Source: Noviherbaspirillum sedimenti (GTDB taxonomy: Bacteria > Pseudomonadota > Gammaproteobacteria > Burkholderiales > Burkholderiaceae_D). From it: a stretch of DNA of 64,000 bases. The stretch lies in assembly GCF_003590835.1 (NCBI RefSeq), contig NZ_QYUQ01000002.1:3968001-4032000 (forward strand), in the 5' to 3' direction. This document shows positions 42,827 through 51,539 of this stretch, in pieces (position 1 is the first letter of the stretch; the number at the start of each line of letters is the position of its first letter). The notes below the pieces were generated by a model. The model worked only from the letters and a program-made list of their open reading frames with translations. It was not told the DNA's origin and did no database searches. Made by a program: the position numbers and the translations under genes.

Positions 42827-44800
42827 GTGGCCTTGACTCATGTATTGCAGCCGATCACTATCGGCGGCGTGACGATTCCTAACCGGGTGGTGCGCTCGGC
42901 GCATGGCACCCGTTTTGGTGGCGGCCTGATGAGCGACGACCTGATCGCCTATCATGCCTTGCGTGCCTGCGGCGGTGTCGGCCTGTCGATCCTCGAAATC
43001 ATGGCGGTGCATCCCAGCAGCCCGAGTGGGCTGAATGGCTTCGACCCGCACATTGGCGAAGGCTACCAGCGTCTGCTGGAAGAGGTGCGGCCGCATGGCA
43101 TGCGCCTGTTCCAGCAGATATGGCACGGCGGCCACCAAACCATGCCGCAGGATGGCACGCCACCCTGGTCGGCCTCAGACATCCCGGGCCCCCGCCTGGG
43201 CGTGGTGCCGACGCCGATGAGCCAGACCATGATCGACGAGATCGTCGCATCCTACGCCCGCACCGCGCGCATGTGCCAGGACATGGGCCTGGATGGAGTC
43301 GAGATTCACGCCGCCCACGGCTACCTGATCCATCAGTTCCTGTCGCCGGCAACCAATATCCGTGAGGATGGCTATGGCGGCGATTTCGATCACCGCGTGC
43401 GCTTCCTGCTTGAGGTGATGACGGCGGTGCGTGATGCCGTGCGCCGCGACAATTTCGCGGTCGGCGTGCGCCTGGCGCCGGACATGAGCGCCGGCGGCTG
43501 GAATGAAGTGGATGTGCTGCGCGCCGCGCAGCTGCTCGAGGCGCGCGGGCTGGTTGATTTCGTCAATGTATCGCAGGGCAGTTACCATGCCTTCGACAAG
43601 ATGATCGGTGGCATGCACGAACCCAGCGGTTACGAGTTGCCGCTGAGTCGCAGCGTCACGCGCGCGCTCTCGGTGCCGCGCATCGTCGTCGGCCGCATCC
43701 GGACGCTGGAGGAAGCGGACCAGATCATCCGTGATGGCGATGCCGACCTGGTGGCAATGACCCGTGCCACTATTGCCGACCCTATGCTGGTTCGCAAGAC
43801 CGTGGAGGGCAAGGTCGACCAGGTACGTCCCTGCATTGGCTGCAACCAGGGCTGTGTCGGCAACCTCCTTACTGTCGGCCGCATGGGGTGCGTGGTGAAC
43901 CCGGCAGTCGGTCATGAGCGGCGCTTCGGCGAGCATCTGCTGCAGCCTGCCGCTGCAGCGCGACACGTCGTGGTGATCGGCGGCGGTCCAGCGGGCATGG
44001 AAGCGGCGCGTGTCGCCGCCTTGCGGGGCCACCGTGTCACCCTGTGCGAGGCGCAACCGCAACTTGGCGGCGCCCTGCAACTGGCGGCGCGCGGGCCAAG
44101 CCGGCATGGGCTGCTGGATCTCACCGTCTGGCTGGAACAGGAAATTTACCGTCTCGGCGTGACGGTTCAATTAAGTACTTACGCTGACGCCGCCGATGTG
44201 CTGGCCATGCGTCCCGATGCCGTGATCGTTGCCACCGGCTCCATGCCCCGCATGGACGGCGTGCAAATGTCTCATCCGGGCGCGCCTGCACAGGGCATGG
44301 ATCTGCCGCATGTGAGATCGAGCTGGGATGTGTTCAGTGATCCGAAAGTCGTGGCAACGGCCAGGACGGCCGTGGTTGTCGATGACCTCGGCCACTATGA
44401 GGCAATTGCCGTAGCCGAATATCTGGTCACGCACGGTATCAAGGTGCACTACGTGTCGCGCCATGTGGCGTTCGCACCGTTGGCTGAGCCCGCGCTGATG
44501 ACGGAACCCGCCTTGCGACGCCTTGGCCAGAAAAACTTCCAGCTGCACCTGCGCAACCGCGTCACGCGGGTGACGGCTACCTCGGTGAGCATCAGTCCTA
44601 CCTGGCTGCCGGACAGCGCTGTGAACGTCGATTTGCCGGCGGATCTGGTGGTCTTTGTATCTGCCAACTGGTGTGTGCGCGATCTCTATGATGCGCTGCA
44701 CGGACGATTGCCATTGGTCGAGTTGGCCGGCGATGCGAAGTCGCCGCGCCAGTTGCAGCAGGCCATGCTGGAGGGGCACCGGGCGGGTGCTGCCGTATAG
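42827..44800 (+). CDS. NADH:flavin oxidoreductase, 2,4-dienoyl-CoA reductase-like
   Basis: A 657-residue old-yellow-enzyme plus FAD-domain reductase. The FMN barrel begins HVLQPITIGGVTIPNRVVRSAHG. The catalytic His-Tyr region is HAAHGYLIHQFLSP, with Tyr166. The [4Fe-4S] ligands Cys336, Cys339, Cys343 and Cys355 are all present, and the C-terminal FAD motif VVVIGGGPAGMEAARVAALRG follows near residue 383. It should be a fully competent enoate/dienoyl reductase, in contrast to the paralogue at 39341. The GTG start follows GAGGAAATTCTT. It is the last gene before the TetR regulator. Confidence 0.92.
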   Translation: MALTHVLQPITIGGVTIPNRVVRSAHGTRFGGGLMSDDLIAYHALRACGGVGLSILEIMAVHPSSPSGLNGFDPHIGEGYQRLLEEVRPHGMRLFQQIWHGGHQTMPQDGTPPWSASDIPGPRLGVVPTPMSQTMIDEIVASYARTARMCQDMGLDGVEIHAAHGYLIHQFLSPATNIREDGYGGDFDHRVRFLLEVMTAVRDAVRRDNFAVGVRLAPDMSAGGWNEVDVLRAAQLLEARGLVDFVNVSQGSYHAFDKMIGGMHEPSGYELPLSRSVTRALSVPRIVVGRIRTLEEADQIIRDGDADLVAMTRATIADPMLVRKTVEGKVDQVRPCIGCNQGCVGNLLTVGRMGCVVNPAVGHERRFGEHLLQPAAAARHVVVIGGGPAGMEAARVAALRGHRVTLCEAQPQLGGALQLAARGPSRHGLLDLTVWLEQEIYRLGVTVQLSTYADAADVLAMRPDAVIVATGSMPRMDGVQMSHPGAPAQGMDLPHVRSSWDVFSDPKVVATARTAVVVDDLGHYEAIAVAEYLVTHGIKVHYVSRHVAFAPLAEPALMTEPALRRLGQKNFQLHLRNRVTRVTATSVSISPTWLPDSAVNVDLPADLVVFVSANWCVRDLYDALHGRLPLVELAGDAKSPRQLQQAMLEGHRAGAAV

Positions 44801-45028
44801 CCATGGCTTGATTTCTGCAGTTGCAAATCAAGCAGGATTGCCTGATCTTGTATGTGAAAGGGATTCACAACTAAAACATCAAGTTCAGCGATGCTTTGAT
44901 GGCATGCGTGTCACAATCGCCCTTGCAGACTGATTGTTAGTGCACTTGTCGATAGGAAAATTGATAATATGCTGATTTTCCGGGAAGATTCCGGTTTTCC
45001 GCCAATCGGACCTTGAGGGCATTTGCAA

Positions 45029-45808
45029 ATGAGTAATGAACTGTCGACCGCCATTCAGGAACTTGCCCCCGATGGTTTGTCGCCGCGTCCGGGCAGCCCG
45101 CAAGAGCAGAAAAGCTCGAAAACCCGCGAAACCATCCTGGAGGCTGCGCTCGACTGCCTGGCCGAGCATGGCTATGCCAATACCACCCATAACCTGGTCT
45201 GTCAGCAGGCCAAGGTTTCGCGCGGCGCCTTGCTGCATCACTATCCCACCAGCCAGGATCTGATGGTCGCGGTCATCGATTATGCCTTCTACAAGCATAT
45301 GACCACCTTCAGCCAGATGGTTGGCTCGCTTAGCGATGAGAGCCGCCGCAACCGCAACACGGCCATTGCCATTGATTGGCAGCAGTGCCAGAGCCGCGAG
45401 ATGCAGGTGTATCTCGAAATGAAGGTCGCGGCGCGGACCAACAGCGAACTGCGCGCCATTTTTCTGCCCCGCGCGCGGCATCACGATCTGGTCTGGAAGG
45501 AGGAGCTGCTCAAGGTCTTCCCCGAGTGGCGCGACAACATGCCCAAGCTGGACCTGACCCGCCGCCTCACCCGGGCCATCCTTGAAGGCTTGAGCATGAG
45601 TCGTGAACTTTCGCGGGACAGCGAAGCCGAATGGGCCCTGATAACCTTCACCGCAGAGATGGTGCTCAAGATCCGCCAGGGCGAACTGGACTTTCCTCCG
45701 CCTGAACGCGTCGAAGCGTTCAAGCAAGCAGTCTCGGCCAACGTCAAGAGGCCGCGCAGCACCGCCAGCAAGCCTGCCCGGCGTCCGCACAAGAACGCAG
45801 GCGACTGA
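45029..45808 (+). CDS. TetR-family transcriptional regulator
   Basis: A 259-residue TetR regulator with an unusually long N-terminal arm of about 33 residues before the helix-turn-helix (TRETILEAALDCLAEHGYANTTHNLVCQQAKVSRGALLHHYPTS is the DNA-binding part, residues 35-78). A basic Lys/Arg-rich tail ends the protein. ATG 45029 is chosen; the ribosome-binding GAGG lies about ten bases upstream. It stands between the two plus-strand operons and probably represses one or both, with a pathway CoA ester as ligand. Confidence 0.88.
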   Translation: MSNELSTAIQELAPDGLSPRPGSPQEQKSSKTRETILEAALDCLAEHGYANTTHNLVCQQAKVSRGALLHHYPTSQDLMVAVIDYAFYKHMTTFSQMVGSLSDESRRNRNTAIAIDWQQCQSREMQVYLEMKVAARTNSELRAIFLPRARHHDLVWKEELLKVFPEWRDNMPKLDLTRRLTRAILEGLSMSRELSRDSEAEWALITFTAEMVLKIRQGELDFPPPERVEAFKQAVSANVKRPRSTASKPARRPHKNAGD

Positions 45809-45976
45809 AGCATCTGCCGGTAATTCCGCGCCCCTCGAAATATTGAATGAATGTAATTTATTGGCCCAGTTCGCTGGGTCAAGTTGTCCTGTTCCCGGCT
45901 TCCGCGTACTTTATTGATGCTGCGTGCACTTTGTGCTGCCTCAAATTCGGCCGACCAAACCTTCCCTGAAATGAGA

Positions 45977-46005
45977 TTGTGCGGGCTTCCTATTTCCTGC
46001 ATAAT
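45977..46005 (+). promoter_or_regulatory. Candidate promoter for the acyl-CoA operon
   Basis: TTGTGC (45977-45982) and CATAAT (46000-46005) have a 17-base spacer. The -10 box matches five of six consensus bases. It lies in an AT-rich gap 66 bases before the CoA ligase start. Confidence 0.4.
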
Positions 46006-46071
46006 ATAAACAAACAAGGTGAACGGTTTTTAATTTATGCGCCACCCATTTCATATAGAGAAGGTTCCGTT

Positions 46072-48162
46072 ATGTCCCATCGCTTGTCCCCGCTTTTGCA
46101 GCCGCGCTCGATTGCCATGATTGGCGCAAGCAACAATCCGGCACGCATCGGCGGCATGCCCCTCGACTTGCTCAAGCAATTTGGCTTCGAAGGGCAGGTC
46201 TATCCGATCAATCCGAAGTATGAAGAAGTGTTCGGCTATCGCTGTTACGCCGATATCGAATCCCTGCCGGAGGCGCCGGACCTGGTGGTCCTGGCCATCG
46301 GCGCCGCCGACGTCACCAGCATGCTGCGGCGCTGTCACGCGCGCGGCGTCAAGGCGGCCATCGTTTATGCGGCCGGTTTTGCTGAAATGGGCGGCGAAGG
46401 GGTCGCCTTGCAGGACGAGCTGGAACGCTTTGCCGAAGAGAGCGGCATGGTGGTGGCGGGGCCCAACTGCATGGGCTTTGCCAACCTCAATTCGAAAGCC
46501 TTCACCGCATTTGCCACGGTATTCAAGAACGTGCCGCCGCAAACCGGCATCGGCCGCGCCAGCCTGGTGACGCAAAGCGGCAATGTCTGCTCGACGGTGT
46601 TTGCGTTGATGCGCCAGTTGGGCATCGAGATCAGCCACTTTATCAATACCGGCAACGAGGCTTGCGTCGAATTTTCCGAGTACCTGGAGTTCCTGGCGCA
46701 AGACGAGCAGACCGATTGCGTGATCGGTTATGTCGAGCAGCTGCGCAATGGCCCGCGTTTCATCGAGTCCGCGCTGGCATTTGCAGAGGCCTGCAAGCCG
46801 CTGATCCTGTACAAGGCGGGCCAGACCGAGAAGGGCTCCGAGGCGGTGCGCTCGCACACCTCTGCACTGGCGGGCAACATGGCGCTGTATGAAGCAGCAT
46901 TCCGTCAGTTGAACGTCATCCAGGCCCAGGACTTTACGCAGATGGCCGATATCGCACTGCTCTCCGGCTTCCGTCAGCGCACCGGCGGCAAGCGCATGGC
47001 GATCGTGACCTTGTCGGGCGCGCTCGGCGCGATCCTGGCCGACAAGTTCATCGGCGCCGGGCTGGATGTGCCCACCTTGCCGACTGATGTGCAGCAGGCG
47101 CTGCGCGATGGCATTCCCGATTACGGCATGGTCTCCAACCCGATCGACGTGACCGGCAATATCGTCAACAACCCGGATTTCGTGCGTTCGGTCTTTAGCG
47201 TGCTGGCCAAGACCGACGCCATCGATACCGTCGTCATCTATGCCAACGGTTCGCTGCTCGACCGCATGGCCGAGCCGCTGATGGAAATCTGCGCGGCGTA
47301 CCCGCGCCTGTTCGTTGCCATCGACACCGGCAAGGCCAAGTGCCGCGAGCAATTGGTCGCTGCCGGCATCCCGGTGTTCACCGACATCGGACGTGCCGCC
47401 GCGGCGCTGGCGCCATACTGCCACTGGCTCGACGGTCGCGCTGGCGTGGCGTACTGGGCGCAATTGCGCCGTCAGTCGCAGGGTGCGCATGTCGAGCGCA
47501 CGATTGCCGGTCTTGACGAGTACCAGACCAAGTGCCTGCTGGCTGAATTCGGCGTGCCGCCTGTGGCGGAAACGCCGGCCGCCGATGCCGACGCGGCCGT
47601 GGAAGCTGCCGGCCGCATTGGTTATCCGGTGGTGCTCAAAGTGCTCAGCGCCGATATCGCCCACAAGACCGAGGCTGGTGGTGTGCGCCTGAGCCTGCAG
47701 AATGAAGCCCAGGTTCGCACGGCTTTCCACGAGATTATCGAGTCGGCGCGCAAGTATGACCCGCAAGCCCGTATCCAGGGTGTGCTGGTGCAGGCCATGT
47801 CGAAAGGCATCGCCGAACTGATTGCCGGCGTGACCCATGATCCGGTATTCGGCGGTGCGCTCACGGTCGGCCTCGGCGGCGTGCTGACCGAGCTTTACCG
47901 TGACGTCAGCCATCGCATCCTGCCGGTCGATGAAGTCATGGTCGGCGAAATGCTGCGCAGCCTGAAGGCTTATCCTCTGCTCGATGGCTTCCGTGGCCGC
48001 GCGAAAGCGGACGTTGATGCGGCCGGCAAGGCGGTGGCGGCACTTTCCCGCGCGTCTTTGGCATTGGGCGAAAATGCTCAGGAAATTGAGATCAATCCCC
48101 TGCAGGTCAAGGAAGCTGGCGCCGGTGCCGTGGCCATCGACGCGCTGCTGCTGACCCGCTGA
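46072..48162 (+). CDS. Acyl-CoA synthetase, NDP-forming (acetate-CoA ligase type)
   Basis: A 696-residue ADP/NDP-forming acyl-CoA synthetase. The CoA-binding domain starts LLQPRSIAMIGASNNPARIGG, followed by the ligase domains with NCMGFANLNSKAFT near residue 135, VTQSGNVCSTVFALMRQLG near 164 and phospho-His-region SHTSALAGNMALYEAAF near 262. The C-terminal ATP-grasp part has GYPVVLKVLSADIAHKTEAGGVRLSL near 520. It would activate the acid substrate or a side-chain acid to its CoA ester, reversibly and without pyrophosphate. It heads the 46.1-56.1 kb operon. Confidence 0.92.
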   Translation: MSHRLSPLLQPRSIAMIGASNNPARIGGMPLDLLKQFGFEGQVYPINPKYEEVFGYRCYADIESLPEAPDLVVLAIGAADVTSMLRRCHARGVKAAIVYAAGFAEMGGEGVALQDELERFAEESGMVVAGPNCMGFANLNSKAFTAFATVFKNVPPQTGIGRASLVTQSGNVCSTVFALMRQLGIEISHFINTGNEACVEFSEYLEFLAQDEQTDCVIGYVEQLRNGPRFIESALAFAEACKPLILYKAGQTEKGSEAVRSHTSALAGNMALYEAAFRQLNVIQAQDFTQMADIALLSGFRQRTGGKRMAIVTLSGALGAILADKFIGAGLDVPTLPTDVQQALRDGIPDYGMVSNPIDVTGNIVNNPDFVRSVFSVLAKTDAIDTVVIYANGSLLDRMAEPLMEICAAYPRLFVAIDTGKAKCREQLVAAGIPVFTDIGRAAAALAPYCHWLDGRAGVAYWAQLRRQSQGAHVERTIAGLDEYQTKCLLAEFGVPPVAETPAADADAAVEAAGRIGYPVVLKVLSADIAHKTEAGGVRLSLQNEAQVRTAFHEIIESARKYDPQARIQGVLVQAMSKGIAELIAGVTHDPVFGGALTVGLGGVLTELYRDVSHRILPVDEVMVGEMLRSLKAYPLLDGFRGRAKADVDAAGKAVAALSRASLALGENAQEIEINPLQVKEAGAGAVAIDALLLTR

Positions 48163-48210
48163 AACACACGGACACGCGGGACTTTCCCGCCTTTATTTCT
48201 GGAGTTGACT

Positions 48211-49392
48211 GTGCTGCTGTCACTAACTGAATTGCAGGAAATGATCGAGTCAAGCGTGCTCGAATTCCTCACCCACGAGTATGACTTCCTCAAACGCGCC
48301 AACAGCCTGCATGCGCCGCATGCCATCGCGCAGCCGATCTGGCAGGGGTTTGCGGACATGGGCTGGCTGGGCTTGCCGCTGTCGGAGGCCGATGGCGGCA
48401 TCGATGGTCATGCCATGGAGTCCGGCCTGTTGATGCGGGCGTTTGGCCGCCACCTGGTGGTCGAGCCGTATCTGAGCAGCGTCCTGCTCGGCACGCGCTT
48501 GCTGGCTGAATTCGGCAGCGCCAAACAGCGCGAATCCTGGCTGCCATCCCTGCTCGATGGCACGCGTCGCCTGGTGCTGGCGCACGAGGAATTCGGCAAT
48601 AGCGACCCGTGGGCGCCGCGGGCGACGCGCGCGCGCGAAGAGGCGGGCGGTTTTATCCTCAACGGCAAGAAATCGCTGGTCGCCGGCGCGCCGGGGGCGA
48701 GCGCGGTGCTGCTGTCGGCGCAGCTGGACGGCGGCGCACATGCGTTGTTCGTCTTGCCGCTCGATACACCGGGCCTGAGCGTCACCGAACGCCGCACCCT
48801 CGACAGCGGCCGTGCGGCCGATCTGACACTCGAGGGCGTTCAGGTGGCGGCTGCCGCCAAGCTCGGCGACGCGGGAGATGTCACGCCCGTGCTGGAAAGG
48901 ATTCTTGCCGAAGCCATTGTCAACCTGTGCTGGGAAGCCAGCGGCGCCATGCAGGCGGCGCTCGAGCAGACCGCTGCTTACACCAAGGAGCGCATGCAGT
49001 TCGGCCAGTCGATCAGCAAGTTCCAGGTAGTGCAGCACCGCCTGGCGGAAATGGCCGTGGGCTGCGAAGAGGCGCTTTCGGCCTGCCAACTGGCGGCATT
49101 GCGCATCGACAGCGATCCGGCCTCGGCACGGGCGATGGCGGCCATGGCCAAGTCCAAGGTCGGGCGCGGCGCGCTTCTGGTGGCCAAGGAAGCCGTGCAG
49201 CTGCATGGTGCCATGGGTGTCTCGGAAGAACTGGCGATTGCCAGCTATTTCCGCAAACTGCAGGGTTTCTCCCAGCAGTTTGGCGGCGCCGCCTGGTTCG
49301 CCGAGCGCTATGGCGAGCACATGCTTGACAGTAATGAGTACCGTGCCAGCCGCACCTTGCTCACGCAGAAAGGAATCCAACATGCATCTTGA
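48211..49392 (+). CDS. Acyl-CoA dehydrogenase, putative partner subunit A
   Basis: A 393-residue acyl-CoA dehydrogenase-fold protein. The N-terminal helix bundle (GFADMGWLGLPLSEADGG) and C-terminal bundle (YTKERMQFGQSISKFQVVQHRLAEM) are clear. The segment that should hold the catalytic IYEGT motif reads FSQQFGGAAWFAERY, and no replacement glutamate is evident. This suggests a non-catalytic or half-site subunit. GTG 48211, six bases after GGAG, is preferred over the TTG that touches the ribosome-binding site. The next acyl-CoA dehydrogenase gene overlaps its 3' end by 11 bases, so a heteromeric enzyme is likely. Confidence 0.88.
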   Translation: MLLSLTELQEMIESSVLEFLTHEYDFLKRANSLHAPHAIAQPIWQGFADMGWLGLPLSEADGGIDGHAMESGLLMRAFGRHLVVEPYLSSVLLGTRLLAEFGSAKQRESWLPSLLDGTRRLVLAHEEFGNSDPWAPRATRAREEAGGFILNGKKSLVAGAPGASAVLLSAQLDGGAHALFVLPLDTPGLSVTERRTLDSGRAADLTLEGVQVAAAAKLGDAGDVTPVLERILAEAIVNLCWEASGAMQAALEQTAAYTKERMQFGQSISKFQVVQHRLAEMAVGCEEALSACQLAALRIDSDPASARAMAAMAKSKVGRGALLVAKEAVQLHGAMGVSEELAIASYFRKLQGFSQQFGGAAWFAERYGEHMLDSNEYRASRTLLTQKGIQHAS

Positions 49393-50560
49393 ATTAAGCC
49401 CGGCAGAGCAGGCCTTCCGCGACGAAGTGCGGGCCTTTCTGCGCGATAACCTGACGGCGGAACTCCAGCGCGGGCAGCGATATACCACCGGCGTGTATCC
49501 CGAGCCGGAAGTTTCCGGTCCATGGCAACAGGCGCTGCAGCGCAAGGGATGGCTGGTGCCGATGTGGCCGAAAGAGTGGGGCGGCACCGGCTGGAACGCG
49601 GTGGAACGCTTCATTTTCGAATCCGAGTGTTCGCTCGCCGGCGCGCCGCTGGTGCATCCGATGGGCGTGCGCCTGGTGGGGCCGGTGATTTTGCGCTTCG
49701 GCACCGAAGAGCAGAAACGCCATTACCTGCCACGCATTCTTAACAGCGAAGATTACTGGTGCCAGGGCTTTTCCGAGCCGGGCGCCGGCTCCGATCTGGC
49801 CTCGCTCAAGATGATGGCGGTGCCTGATGGCGACGACTACATACTCAACGGTTCGAAAATCTGGACCACTCACGCCCATCATTCCAACATGATGTTCGCG
49901 CTGGTGCGTACCAGTACCGAGGGCAAGCGGCAGGAAGGCATCAGCTTTGTGCTGATCGACATGAAGACCCCGGGCATCGAGGTCCACAAGATTGACACGA
50001 TCGGCGGCGATTACGACGTCAACCAGGTGTTCTTTACCGATGTGCGGGTGCCGCAGGCGAACCGCGTCGGCGCCGAGAATGCTGGCTGGGATTGCGCCAA
50101 GTATCTGCTGGAGTTCGAACGCGGCGGCGGCATTTTCAGCGGCCGTCTGCGCTCGCAGTTGAAGCGTGTCGGCGACGCCATCGAGCAATTGAAGGCGAGT
50201 AGCGTCAATGTGCGCGCGGATGCGCGCCTGGTCGCCCGTTTCGGCGAAGTGTGCGCCGATCTTGACGTCTTCGAAATGCTGGAACTGCGCATCATGGGCG
50301 CTTTGCAGCCGGGCCAGAATCCTGGCGCGATCTCGTCGATTCTCAAGCTGCGCGCCAGCCGCATGAAGCAGGCCGTCGCCGAACTGGGCGTGGAAGTGCT
50401 GGGCACCGAAGCCTTGCATTGGAGTAACGGCGCAGACGATGGCGACAGTCTGCTGCCTCTGCTGGTGCCGGACTATCTCAATAGCCGCGCATTCACGATT
50501 TTCGGCGGCGCATCCGAAGTGCAGCTAACCATCATCGCCAAGTCTGTGGTCGGCGTTTGA
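49382..50560 (+). CDS. Acyl-CoA dehydrogenase, putative partner subunit B
   Basis: A 392-residue acyl-CoA dehydrogenase. FAD/substrate motifs are well kept: WCQGFSEPGAGSDLASLK near residue 125, KIWTTHAHHSNMMFALVRT near 160 and a C-terminal SRAFTIFGGASEVQLTIIAK in which the IYEGT glutamate is Gly. That pattern is common in family members that use a glutamate elsewhere in the barrel. ATG 49382 lies inside the preceding gene, behind AAAGGAATCCAAC. The coupled pair resembles the two-subunit dehydrogenases used on steroid side chains and other bulky acyl-CoAs. Confidence 0.9.
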   Translation: MHLELSPAEQAFRDEVRAFLRDNLTAELQRGQRYTTGVYPEPEVSGPWQQALQRKGWLVPMWPKEWGGTGWNAVERFIFESECSLAGAPLVHPMGVRLVGPVILRFGTEEQKRHYLPRILNSEDYWCQGFSEPGAGSDLASLKMMAVPDGDDYILNGSKIWTTHAHHSNMMFALVRTSTEGKRQEGISFVLIDMKTPGIEVHKIDTIGGDYDVNQVFFTDVRVPQANRVGAENAGWDCAKYLLEFERGGGIFSGRLRSQLKRVGDAIEQLKASSVNVRADARLVARFGEVCADLDVFEMLELRIMGALQPGQNPGAISSILKLRASRMKQAVAELGVEVLGTEALHWSNGADDGDSLLPLLVPDYLNSRAFTIFGGASEVQLTIIAKSVVGV

Positions 50561-50589
50561 TTTTTCAAAATTACATAAGGAGACAAGGA

Positions 50590-51402
50590 ATGGGTAAGTT
50601 GACTGGAAAGCGGGCGCTTGTGCTGGGCGCTGCCGCAAAAGATAACATGTCGCAGAGTATCGCCCGGCGTTTTGCCGCCGAGGGCGCGCAAGTCATGGTG
50701 GCCGGCCGCAAAATGGACGAGCTGGAGCGCTTCGCTGCCGAGATCGGCGGTCATGCATGCTATTGTGACATCACCAAACGCGAAGATAACCAGGCGCTCG
50801 CGCAGGCGGCGGTCGAGAAGCTGGGCGGCATCGATATCGCGGTCAACGGCACCGGCTGGGGATTGCTCAAGCCTTTCGAGCTGACCACCGAGGAAGAGCT
50901 GCGGCACATGACCGACCTGCAGTTCGTCGGCCCGTTTTTCTTTTTCCAGGCAGTTGTTCCGAAGATGTCGCAGGGCGGCTCGCTGATCCAGATCTCGTCG
51001 GCGACAGCCACCATCATGCTGGAAAATCATGCTGCCTACATGGGCACCAAGGCAGGCTTTGACCACGTGATCCGCTGCCTGGCCAACGAATACGGCGCGC
51101 AGGGAGTGCGCGCCAACTCGATTTCCCCTGGCCTGACCGAGTCGCCGATGACTGCCGGCGCCAAGGCCATTCCGGGTATCTTCGAAACCTATCAAAGCCG
51201 CTATCCGCTCGGGCGTATCGGCACCCAGGACGATATTGCGGCGGCAGCCGTCTGGCTGGCCAGCGATGAATGCTTCATGTCTGGCCAGAACCTGCAAATC
51301 AATGGCGGACTGACCCTGCGTGGCAATCCGACTGGCGCCGAGCTCGATGCCGCGGCAATCAAGGCCACCGGCAAGCCGCGCCCGCGCCCCTGGGAGAAGT
51401 AA
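50590..51402 (+). CDS. Short-chain dehydrogenase/reductase
   Basis: A 270-residue SDR. The cofactor motif reads GAAAKDNMSQSIARRFAAEG near residue 14, an atypical spacing of the TGxxxGxG motif like that of enoyl-ACP reductase-type SDRs. The catalytic Ser is in LIQISSATATIM near 137, and the Tyr-x3-Lys in AAYMGTKAG near 154. The C-terminal tail (GNPTGAELDAAAIKATGKPR) is longer than usual. AAGGAGACAAGGA precedes ATG 50590. It lies 29 bases after the dehydrogenase pair and likely acts on the resulting hydroxyacyl-CoA or alcohol. Confidence 0.88.
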   Translation: MGKLTGKRALVLGAAAKDNMSQSIARRFAAEGAQVMVAGRKMDELERFAAEIGGHACYCDITKREDNQALAQAAVEKLGGIDIAVNGTGWGLLKPFELTTEEELRHMTDLQFVGPFFFFQAVVPKMSQGGSLIQISSATATIMLENHAAYMGTKAGFDHVIRCLANEYGAQGVRANSISPGLTESPMTAGAKAIPGIFETYQSRYPLGRIGTQDDIAAAAVWLASDECFMSGQNLQINGGLTLRGNPTGAELDAAAIKATGKPRPRPWEK

Positions 51403-51539
51403 GGCGCCCAGCCGATGGCAATCGCCGGATTTCTATTGTAGTATGCGATATTAAATGCAGGTTAGCCGGTTTTTAAATATCAAAGGCAAGCCCGTCCGGT
51501 AGCGGGCCGTCTTGTGCCAAGAACGATTGGAGACAAAAA

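Noticed and set aside
42827..44800. Considered as the same kind of altered enzyme as its paralogue at 39341
   Set aside because: All four Fe-S cysteines and the active-site Tyr are in place.
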